From positions 744,001 to 808,000 of the forward strand of contig JALJCQ010000011.1 of NCBI GenBank assembly GCA_023091665.1: a stretch of DNA of 64,000 nt, in the 5' to 3' direction. Below are positions 8,755 to 17,115 of this stretch, piece by piece (the first letter of the stretch is position 1; each line of letters opens with the position of its first letter). The notes below the pieces were generated by a model that was not told where the DNA came from, ran no database searches, and saw only the letters and a program-made list of their open reading frames with translations. The translations under genes were made by a program, and so were the position numbers. Origin of the DNA: Pythium myriotylum (lineage: Eukaryota; Oomycota; Peronosporomycetes; Pythiales; Pythiaceae).

Positions 8755-9407
8755 ATAAGTCGTAGAGGATGGGAAATGAAAAGTGTCGTTCGTAAAACTG
8801 GATTGAAGCAACCTTGGACTCGAGTTCGCCGATAATCTCGGTCCACGAGGATCCTTTGTAAAATGATTAGAAGAAAGGGATTTGTCGGACCTATCACTGC
8901 AACTTCAACTTGAATACGCTGTAGGATATTGCAGTCGCAGCTGCCGCGGGAAGACGACAACAACAAAAATAACGATCCACCACAAACAAAAAGCGTCTGC
9001 TCCGAGCGACTTGCATTCGTGCCTTGCTGGCTGCCAGTATCACAGAACCAGGCGTACGAGCCAACGCAAGAAGAGCAGCAGAAGCTGCCGAAACCGCATC
9101 GAAGAACTCCTCAGGCGTTGTGTGTGCCCTAAACATCGGTGATAATGACACGCATATCGCCAACCGGCCAAATTGGCGATAATGACCGGTCGTGGACAAC
9201 AAAGACGAGAGTGATGATGACCTGGAAATACCCAGTTTGACGAGTAATCACGGTTTTATCATACTTGTTTATCCGTTCATGTCACATGTCAAGCTTCGTC
9301 GCGGAGGAATTCGCTGGAGTGAGTCCGTCCGAGACAGAGCGAACCGTTCTCTCTGTGTATCGCAGTGGTTGGCGACCACTTCACAAGTTTTTACACACGA
9401 CCAAGAC
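8755..9407. other. Intergenic region zPX-7/zPX-8
   Basis: No gene I can support. It holds an inverted repeat at 9155-9181. Confidence 0.5.
9155..9181. repeat. Inverted repeat TATCGCCAA ... TTGGCGATA
   Basis: Perfect 9-bp arms with a 9-nt spacer, flanked on both sides by GATAATGA. It lies about 230 bp upstream of the zPX-8 ATG and is a possible protein-binding site. Confidence 0.45.
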
Positions 9408-10085
9408 ATGCCTTCTTTCGACATGACCGTTTGCGGGGACTACACGATGCGCGCCGTCGACCACGAGAACAGGAAGGAGCGAGGGAACTCACTGGACGCG
9501 CTGCACCCGATGCCGCTGGTCCCATCGCGCTTCTTTCGGAGGCGGTCGCGTGCTGTGTCTGCATTGCGACGCATTGAGTTTCTCGAAGTGAGTGGTTGCG
9601 TCCGGCGAATGGACAAGATCTACTACTCCGTGGACGTCTACTATCGTGACACGCAAAGTCGGATTCCTGTCCATGGGCAGTTCGGCCGCGGCGCTCGACT
9701 TCAACTTTCGCTCGAGGACAGGAAGCGGTGCAACCTCAAACCTGCGATCCAACTCGAGCTGCATTACGGAGAGTTCTTGAAACTTCGTCACGAAGCTTAC
9801 CATCTCGCGCGGTCTAGCCATATCCTAGACAACTGCGCATTTTGTCACGCTATGGTCCACATCAACGCCTCCAGCGATGTGAAGCCTCGATGGAATACGC
9901 ATTGGTTCAAGACCGATGAAGAAGTCTGCGAGATGCTGACGACTTACTTGACGGGGCTTTTAAAACTCGCGGCGCAAGTCCCCATCAGCGGCCCTGAACA
10001 CTGTGATGGCCAAGAGCGAATTCCTCGATTGTTGCATTTATTCTTGCGCACGAGCGAACGTGACCATGAACGATGCAGTATGTAA
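9408..10085 (+). CDS. zPX-8: PX-like protein with Cys/His cluster (225 aa)
   Basis: Single exon. The frame is open upstream, and the chosen ATG at 9408 gives a leader like that of its relatives. An ATG at 9279 would add 43 residues. Core: ALRRIEFLEV (52-61), YYSVDVYYR, SRIPV (84-88), LHYGEF (118-123) in place of RFSxF, H138-x4-C143-AF-C146, a helix LTTYLTGLLKL, HC-DGQERIP and LLHLFL. The phenylalanine of the PX motif is retained but the arginine is lost. The motif sequence CAFC with C-DGQ links it to zPX-1 and zPX-7. Confidence 0.75.
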   Translation: MPSFDMTVCGDYTMRAVDHENRKERGNSLDALHPMPLVPSRFFRRRSRAVSALRRIEFLEVSGCVRRMDKIYYSVDVYYRDTQSRIPVHGQFGRGARLQLSLEDRKRCNLKPAIQLELHYGEFLKLRHEAYHLARSSHILDNCAFCHAMVHINASSDVKPRWNTHWFKTDEEVCEMLTTYLTGLLKLAAQVPISGPEHCDGQERIPRLLHLFLRTSERDHERCSM

Positions 10086-10423
10086 GATAGCTATTTGGGC
10101 AAGTAAAAATATGAGTTTGGGTGGTTTGAAATGACCACGCCCGTGTTTGTTCACCACGCATCTTTGGTCCAGACAGCATCTGCAATTGTTTTGCTTCCAT
10201 GGCACCCGTGGATACTTCTTATGCTGGGTGTCGCTGAAGGTTCCACGACCACTGAAGCTTTATCTTGTGGTTGGCCTGCCCTGCGATGTGGAGAAAGCAT
10301 CATCGACTGACAGCAACAATTGGTGGACAGGTGGCCGCCTTTCTTGATTGTAGCCAATTGCAAAGCTCTGACGTGGAGTGTTTGTCTCGATGACTCTAAG
10401 ATTGTTCTCGATTGCCAATCGGC

Positions 10424-10454
10424 GATTGCACCTTTGGCCTGTCAGGGTGCAATC
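10424..10454. repeat. Inverted repeat GATTGCACC ... GGTGCAATC
   Basis: Perfect 9-bp arms separated by 13 nt, in the 1-kb gap upstream of zPX-9. Confidence 0.45.
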
Positions 10455-10761
10455 TAGAGATCGCTAAACATGGAGAGTGCACTCACGCTTGTTTACAGTG
10501 GTGTAGAGAATTGGCAGAACCATGATCCGCGAGCTTACATTGCTGAGATTGTTATCTTCAGATCGATGATAGTCCTACAAGAGCATTCCTACGACAATGG
10601 ATGTTTCCTCCATTGTTGTTGTGGAGTGCTCCTTGGTTGCGGCACATCCCAAGTTCTCTGAAACCGGTGCTGTCTTCATATCCAGCACGCTCGTCGAGAT
10701 GTAGCCATAAGATTCCTCTGAACACGTGCTTTTCTGTCCTGTCTCTGGTTGATCACACCCC

Positions 10762-10772
10762 TGTTTAAAACA
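10762..10772. promoter_or_regulatory. Palindrome TGTTTAAAACA
   Basis: Fourth copy of the palindromic element, 308 bp upstream of the zPX-9 ATG. The GTAATCGCG partner seen at 1456 and 3271 is absent. Confidence 0.3.
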
Positions 10773-11079
10773 GCACAATCGGACTCGCTGATGTGCGTGA
10801 GGGGGTATGCAGCGATGAACCGCTCACGCGATCGTTGCAGGGAGCAGCAGAATGTAGGCCGAAGAGGTATCTGACTTGACGTTTGTATTGCAGCAATTTT
10901 GTGACCCTCACTCACACTGTGGTGCCGCGAGTTTGTCATAGTCTCCCAACCCCCAGATCCAGACCAACGGCTCCGCATCTGGAGTGACCATTTCGCTAGC
11001 CTTTAAGACTATTCCTTCTAGTCTCTCACTTCAGTTCTTGCATCTTGCTCCACGCATTCCACAATCCTCACATCAAGCT

Positions 11080-11796
11080 ATGATCGACTCCTCAGCGACA
11101 GAAAGCTCTGCGTCGTCGGCGCTCCCGTCCCTTGGTTCGGGATTACCACCATTGGACAAGCCAACTTCATTTATGGTGCCTAAGATCAACCGCCCAGTGC
11201 GAATGCCCAAGGCCGTGGATGCTTGGTACCGATTGCAGCGCATCGAGTGTGTCGACGTCGTTTCAACCCAGGGGGCATCTAATAGTAAGGATATGGCATT
11301 TGCCGTCAACGTCTTCCTTCGCCACAACCAGAACCGCATCCCTTCGAACAACATCCGAACGAACGAATTGACGTCGTTGCTCGTTTCGAATGCTCTAGCA
11401 TCTTCACCTGTACCGAATGCAAACCCAGACTTTCACGTGATTCGAAGTTCTGCCGAGTTTGAAGCACTCCGAACAAGCATTTGGGAAAGCGTTCGTCAGT
11501 ATCACCCGGTGTATTGTGAGCTATGCAACGGTCTCACTATCCAAATGCTGACGTCCCTGTCGAATCCTACGTTTCTATCGATGACAATCTACCGGGCACC
11601 AGCTAAGCGCGCGAAAAAGATGCGCAAGTTCCTTCTCTCCATCCTAACCGACTTGCACGAAAAGAAATCCATGTGCGTGCCAGCTTGCAGGGGGCAGAGC
11701 GAATTACCTCTTCTTCTTCACGGCTTCTTGTTCGGAGATGATGACGCCCAGTCCGCTGGAACAGTCAACGATGACTCGAGTTGTACTGACTTGTGA
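11080..11796 (+). CDS. zPX-9: PX-like protein with Cys cluster (238 aa)
   Basis: Single exon, with the first in-frame ATG at 11080. A Ser/Pro-rich leader precedes RLQRIECVDV (51-60), F-A-V-N-V-F-L and NRIPS (85-89). SSAEFEAL (123-130) keeps the phenylalanine but not the arginine of the PX motif. Then come H142-x3-C146-EL-C149, MRKFLLSILTDL, MC-VPAC-RGQ, a doubled-Cys version of the C-x-GQ motif, and LLLHGFLFGDD. It resembles zPX-10 most (similar WxSV region and FLFGE/FLFGD end). Third-position GC is lower than in zPX-10. Confidence 0.75.
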   Translation: MIDSSATESSASSALPSLGSGLPPLDKPTSFMVPKINRPVRMPKAVDAWYRLQRIECVDVVSTQGASNSKDMAFAVNVFLRHNQNRIPSNNIRTNELTSLLVSNALASSPVPNANPDFHVIRSSAEFEALRTSIWESVRQYHPVYCELCNGLTIQMLTSLSNPTFLSMTIYRAPAKRAKKMRKFLLSILTDLHEKKSMCVPACRGQSELPLLLHGFLFGDDDAQSAGTVNDDSSCTDL

Positions 11797-13186
11797 GTCC
11801 TGCTTATCCATCATCTCAAGTGTATTAGTATGGAGTGGGCATGACAAAGTGTTTTCCGGAGAAGGTCGGTATGGATTAGACTTCAAGATGAGTACAACCT
11901 CAGCCGTAATCAATATTTGCCTAATTGCACGTTCTGTTCGGTATCTCCAGTTCCTGCACCGTTGAGCGGATCTGCAATTCAGTTCCGTTGTTCTTTCCAC
12001 TTCATCCACGAAGAGGTGAGAATCCATCAAACCTAACTGTCATTGTTCTCGCGCCAACCAAGCGACGACAGGCATGGCATCGACGATCAGCTCTCATGCC
12101 AGTCGGGTGAAAATCTATAGGTACGGTGCCGGTATTAGTCGCTCGTTTAGCACTCCTTTGTGGTGACTCGCTGCTCTGTATCAATGTTTGCTATTTGTCT
12201 CCGGCTACACCGAAGAGGAAACGCGCGAGTGCACGATCGCGTCACTGGATGTCTCGTCGGATCTGCGTGTTTGGCATGCAACCACCCACCAAGTGCGCCA
12301 ACTCAAAAGAACGACTTTCCACCATCGTCGGCCGGTGTGGAAGTTTCGAACCGATTGGTCGCAGGTGGGATGGATTTCACCCGTCAACTTCCCTTCCGTT
12401 GGACAGTTGTATTCCGATGTTTATCACGTGAAGTCGCTTGATTACGATCAAAAGTGTGGGTTCAGCCGTCACGAGTCGAACAATCCCCAGTCGATTATGT
12501 CCTCCGAGAGCGACATGCTCGGCGTCATACACTGTTCGCGACCAAAAACGCGCTTTGTCGTTCAGACACGCGACCAAGATGACGCCAAGGCGCTCTCCTT
12601 GCGCGATGAATCATACGAGATGATGCCTCCGGCCGACCGTGTTTGTGGTCTGTATCGCTGTCACAGCCTCCGGCTGTGGCTGAGTCAAGCAGCGAGCCTT
12701 CACGACCGCTCGACTCTAGCCTGCGACATGCGTCCATCGCAGCCCGCGCGTCTTGGCCGGGACTTGACACTCTTCTTTGACGGCAAGATCTGCTGGACGG
12801 CAGACGCCGAGGCCCCGAAGCAGAGAAGCTTGTCTTCGATGAGTGAGCAAAATGCCGTGCATGCGCCACCAGCGCCCTTCTCACGGCTCGCCTTAGCCGC
12901 GCATCTGAGAACTGCGCGCGACAAAAGTTGACGTGACGTGCACTCCGGCGCCGCACCACCACTCTCTATGCGATGCGCGGTGCGTCAACCAGTCGGTTCG
13001 ACCTGTCTCTCGTCGCCGCTTCCGCCTTGATGATGCTCGACGCTTCTCTCAAGAGGCGCGCGAGCCGTTGGCGGTGGATGCGACAGTCCGAGCGTAGCAG
13101 CCAGCCACGACGACGACGAATCCCGCGACTCGAGCCACTCCCGAACTTGCTTCGCTCCGCACATCCCGACACCTCGCGACACCACG
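11797..13186. other. Intergenic region zPX-9/zPX-10
   Basis: About 1.4 kb. Long ORFs exist (for example 12188-12931 plus, 12525-12962 minus) but they overlap, lack a leading ATG or family resemblance, and I do not call a gene. The last 250 bp are GC-rich and probably contain the zPX-10 promoter and leader. Confidence 0.45.
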
Positions 13187-13978
13187 ATGTCAGCCATTCT
13201 CCTGCAGAATGCGACGGCCACGCCGACGCTGCAGCGGCTCAACAGCCGCGAGATGATGCGCAGCCTCCCGCGCAGCGAGGAGGCGCAGGCCGCGGCCGAC
13301 AAGGCCAAGAAGAACGCGCAGTGGCTCGCGCCGCCGCTCGCGCCGAAGGTCATGGAGCCCGAGCGCCGCTCCAAGGCCGCCGACGTGAGCGAGCGCCTCC
13401 AGCGCATCGAGTACATTGAGGTCGCCGACGTCGTCAAGCACGACGACGACAGCAAGAACTACTACGTTATCAACATCTTCCTCAAGAAGGAGCACAGCCG
13501 CATCCCAACCAACTTTGTGCACCGCCAGCGGGTGCTCCACCAGCACCACGGCCACCACCACCACAACGAGGTCGCGGCGCCAGCCGGCAAGCCCGACTTC
13601 ACGATCCACCACCGTTTCTCCGAGTTCGACCAGCTCAAGAAGGACATTTGGTCATCCGTGCAGCAGCCGCACCGCCACTACTGCAGCTTCTGCGACAGCT
13701 TCATGTTCATGCTGCTCTTCTCATCGTCCCAGCCAGGTGTGGTCTCCAAGACATTGATCCCCTCGACCCACTTCCGCGCCAAGATGCTTGACAAGTTCCT
13801 GCACAAGATCATCAGCGAGTTCCAGCTCAACCGCCCTCGCTGCCGCTTCGCGTGCTACTCGCAGGACCACCTGCCCGTCATCCTCGACAAGTTCCTCTTC
13901 GGCGAACAGCGCCACGAAGAAGAGGAAGAGCTGGAGGAGGATCCGGCCGCGAGCCCCACCGGCCGTGTGTCGCTTTGA
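13187..13978 (+). CDS. zPX-10: PX-like protein with Cys/His cluster, well conserved (263 aa)
   Basis: Single exon, ATG 13187 (CACGATGTC). A helical basic leader of about 65 residues is followed by LQRIEYIEV (71-79), YYVINIFLKK, SRIPT (104-108) and a His-rich insert (HQHHGHHHH, 118-126). Next are HHRFSEF (141-147), keeping the R-F-S-E-F of PX domains, PHRHYC166-SF-C169, LDKFLHKII, RCRFAC-YSQ and VILDKFLFGE, then an acidic tail with a Glu run. Very high third-position GC suggests strong or constitutive expression. This is a good representative of the lipid-binding-competent version of the family. Confidence 0.82.
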   Translation: MSAILLQNATATPTLQRLNSREMMRSLPRSEEAQAAADKAKKNAQWLAPPLAPKVMEPERRSKAADVSERLQRIEYIEVADVVKHDDDSKNYYVINIFLKKEHSRIPTNFVHRQRVLHQHHGHHHHNEVAAPAGKPDFTIHHRFSEFDQLKKDIWSSVQQPHRHYCSFCDSFMFMLLFSSSQPGVVSKTLIPSTHFRAKMLDKFLHKIISEFQLNRPRCRFACYSQDHLPVILDKFLFGEQRHEEEEELEEDPAASPTGRVSL

Positions 13979-15943
13979 AGTTGAGTTGCTCTGACCATCT
14001 TCAAGATGACGCTACCGCAGTGTATCTAATCACGACCACAGGAAGCCGTGGAACAATCCGAGCGACCAGTCCGCTCCCCTCAAGTTCAATGAGCACCATC
14101 TCTTGAGCGCGTTCGTGACGCAGCACTCATGAACATTACGTGTTGAAGAAGCGTCGACCCCCAAGGGAGATGTACTCTCCTGGCGTCGCCTTCGATGGCA
14201 TACTCGTTATCAGAATACGATAGAGTTATTTAGCATTATTTATCCGTGAAATCCACGATTTTCTCACGCAGATCCTCTGTTGTCCCTCCATACTAGTACT
14301 AGACCGAGGGCCTCTCCATACTAGAACGAGTGGGTTTCGTCAAATACCTCTGCACTTACTGATGCAGAGAGGGCAACTCCGTTCTGATCTTCAAGTCGCG
14401 TGCGGGATCCCAACTTCAAATGAAGCCGTGAGATGCTCGATCTGTCCAGCTGTGCCATTTCCACCGAAGGCAAACTGTTGTGCCATGAGGCGTGGATCCC
14501 AACTTCAAATGAAGCCTCAAGCGCAGTTGTACAGTCTCCATCGAGGGCAACGGACGTCCCATGAGGCCAGTTTTGCTGCAAGGACACTGCAACATTCGAT
14601 GGGACGCAGTCAAGGTTAAGCTTACTAAACAGAATGCCTTCTCGAACGAATGCACGCGAGGAGTTCTGAGGTTGCGTGGGGGGTTACAGCGTTCTTCTCC
14701 ATCTTGAGAGAGGAGACAACGCCCATGTCTTCTTCTCCAGAGGTTCAGCGTCGAGTCTGAAGCTGGGTACCTAAAGTCTGGAACAATCCAGAACTGGAAA
14801 AGTGTGTTTTCCTCGGTCTATTGCTGTGGAAACAGTGTCACATGGCTTCTTCGCCTTCTTCTCCAATGTGGCGGTGTCGTTCCCGTAAATACATGCATCC
14901 ATCAACTACTGTATTCTCCTCCTCCGAGCGTTCCAGGACGTGTGGTCGAGATTACTCGTCGAATTTGCCCAAGTCTCCGACACTAACCAGCCCGCACTTC
15001 GTTAGAGTCGTCAGTGCAACTGAGTCAGTCCGCGTGGGATGTGCGCGCCTCTGACCACGTTGTCCATAGAAGTGGATCAATTGGTCGTTCGTCTCCAGAC
15101 CCCACCTGACTGGCCTCAAACGAACTGTCGAGCCTCTCGGAAGAACCCATCCGATTCCGATTCTTCTCGACCGATCTCCGCTTGCGTTGCGCTGCCATAT
15201 ATGATATGGATCGTCGAAATATTTGACCAAGATTCTCTGCGTCTGTGTCTCCGCACCCAAATCTCACACCAAACCCATGTGGATGTGGGAACTCTTCCCG
15301 ATCCTTCTGGCGTGTTGTTCAAAAGTGCGGTTGGGGGATGTCCGCGTATGTATGATGATTCGTCTCGCCACCGTGGGGATTGTGCTGCCACCTCGGCGAT
15401 TGTGCTCCGAGTGCGATCTGGTCATCAGTTGGGGAGAGGCGGATGTCCAACCGAAGCCGCAGAGCCACATGCAGACCAGTGTCGCAATTGTTTCGCCTCG
15501 AGCTCAAGCTGGGGCTCAAGCGTCGACAGTAATCGTCCATGACGCAAACAGGCCTGCGAAGAGATCAGTATCAGCCAACCACATGCTTTATGGATTGAGT
15601 TGAAGGCTGTAGATTGGCTAAAAAGAGAAGAGATCAGTTTCGGAATGGGTACAGTGGGCAGAATCAGGCCACGGAGCGATTGCAGTCGCATGACGTTCCG
15701 TGGGCGAGCATCATCACCTCGGCGTCGACTGGCTTCATCTCGGACGCCTGCCGCGCTTTCGTCAACGGCCATAATCAATCCTCGGCAAAGAGACACGTCC
15801 GGCGAAGAGGCGAGTGATCGATTGTGCAGCGCGTGGTTGAGTCGAGTCGGCTGCGCGAGCCACGAAGCAATCATTCTCCACCGGCTCGCCACTCGACACG
15901 ACGGCCCGTTCAGTCGCGAACTTCCAGTCCCAACACGACAATC
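13979..15943. other. Long intergenic region zPX-10/zPX-11
   Basis: Nearly 2 kb without a gene I can support. It contains an imperfect tandem repeat at 14405-14572 and two copies of CTCCATACTAG around 14286-14325. The minus-strand ORF from 16486 to 15425 is an antisense shadow of zPX-11. Confidence 0.45.
14405..14572. repeat. Imperfect tandem duplication, unit about 75-89 bp
   Basis: GGATCCCAACTTCAAATGAA begins both units (14405 and 14494), followed further on by G-A-A/G-GGCAA and CCATGAGGC in each. The second unit is about 12 bp shorter. A fragment of a third copy (GAGAGGGCAACTCCG) lies just upstream. No coding role seen. Confidence 0.6.
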
Positions 15944-16609
15944 ATGATGAACCAGGAGGCTGACCATGAACACGCCCACCAGGACGGTCTCAAGGGGCTC
16001 CGCAGCCTCACGCTCATGACCCTCGAACCCCATCGCCAGTCTGGCAATGCCGTGCCGCTCGCGATGCTGAGCGAGATCGAGAACATCCGAGTCAAGCACA
16101 CGGTCGAGCACAACCACACCACCTACTTTGTCATGAACGTCTACCGACGGCATATTGACACGCGCCTGCCGATCGCGTCGTCCATGATCTCGCGACTGCG
16201 GCGCCGCGACGAGGTTCAGCGTCCGCCCGACTACCAGATCGCCGCGCGCTTCTCCGACTTTGCCGGCTTGCGCGCCGAGATCTCGGAGCTTCTCTGCATC
16301 AACGCGCGCTTCACGTGCGAGTACTGCAACTTCTTTAATGAGTTTATCAAGTTCCGCGTGAACCAGCCGCGCTGGATCGTCAAGGTCGGCACGCGCACGG
16401 AGCTGCGCAAGTCGATCCTCGAGAGCTTCATCAACGACTTCCTCAACATGACGCTCCACCGGTGCCAGGCCGACACCAAGTGCCAAGCGCGCGCCAAGGC
16501 GCCGTTCGTCATGGCTCGTTTCTTGCGCCAGCGATACCCTGCCGGACAGGATCCGACGCAGAACCCGGAGATCGTCACGACCGACGTGACCACTAGTGAG
16601 CAGCAGTAG
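15944..16609 (+). CDS. zPX-11: PX-like protein with Cys cluster (221 aa)
   Basis: Single exon. The first ATG is at 15944, directly followed by a second at 15947. After a His-rich leader come LSEIENIRV (42-50), Y-F-V-M-N-V-Y, TRLPI (73-77) and AARFSDF (100-106), which keeps the PX arginine and phenylalanine. Then FTC125-EY-C128, ESFINDFLNM, and RC-x5-KC in place of C-x-GQ, with a closing FVMARFLRQ. Codon use is strongly GC-biased. It is the last member of the dense array. Confidence 0.8.
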   Translation: MMNQEADHEHAHQDGLKGLRSLTLMTLEPHRQSGNAVPLAMLSEIENIRVKHTVEHNHTTYFVMNVYRRHIDTRLPIASSMISRLRRRDEVQRPPDYQIAARFSDFAGLRAEISELLCINARFTCEYCNFFNEFIKFRVNQPRWIVKVGTRTELRKSILESFINDFLNMTLHRCQADTKCQARAKAPFVMARFLRQRYPAGQDPTQNPEIVTTDVTTSEQQ

Positions 16610-17115
16610 AAGCGTCGATGGAATCGCGTCTAGTTAACTATTTATCAATTCTCGTCTCGGATTCCTCGTGCATCGTTCCCCCCCTGTCTCCTTCTACGCT
16701 TCGCACGCGCCGGCTGAATCGTCACCGACGTCAGTCGGGTGCAGGCCTGTCCACGACGCCCATCTTCCGCATCCTTCCGCCTTCACTTCATGGTGAAGAT
16801 GATCGCCTGGACTGCCACTCGCGCGAGGGATTCCATCGAATCTTGATGCGACCTGAAAGGTCACAAAATGAAGAGCTCTCTATTCGGAATATGAAGAGTA
16901 CGTCACAAGGAAGGACCATGGACGACTTCCGACGAAGACGTGCAGGTGGCCCATGGCCAGCGCCGTTCGTGATTGGGCCGACCAGCCTTCCATGCGGGCC
17001 GGCGTCTTGAAGATTCCTTCCAATTCCCAATCTCCATCGTCCTGAACTTGTCGGCCACGTCGTCCAGTCGATGGGCGCAAAGACACACGGCGACACCTGG
17101 TGATCCTTTTGGAAG
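16610..17115. other. Intergenic region zPX-11/multicopper oxidase
   Basis: No gene seen. It presumably holds the promoter of the oxidase. Confidence 0.5.

Larger units (their letters stand above)
10086..11079. other. Intergenic region zPX-8/zPX-9
   Basis: About 1 kb with no gene I can support. It contains an inverted repeat (10424-10454) in a stretch rich in CAAT/ATTG, and one TGTTTAAAACA palindrome (10762-10772). Confidence 0.5.

Noticed and set aside
8894..9136. 81-codon minus-strand ORF (ATG at 9136) with a plausible helical stretch
   Set aside because: Short, Ala-rich, no family resemblance, and it lies in the zPX-8 upstream gap; not enough to call a gene.
12188..12931. 247-codon plus-strand open frame in the zPX-9/zPX-10 gap
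   Set aside because: It starts without ATG for its first 100 codons, resembles no known protein and is overlapped by an equally long minus-strand frame; probably chance.
15425..16486. 353-codon minus-strand ORF
   Set aside because: It is antisense to zPX-11, whose plus-strand protein has the clear family motifs; high GC at third positions opens the opposite frame.
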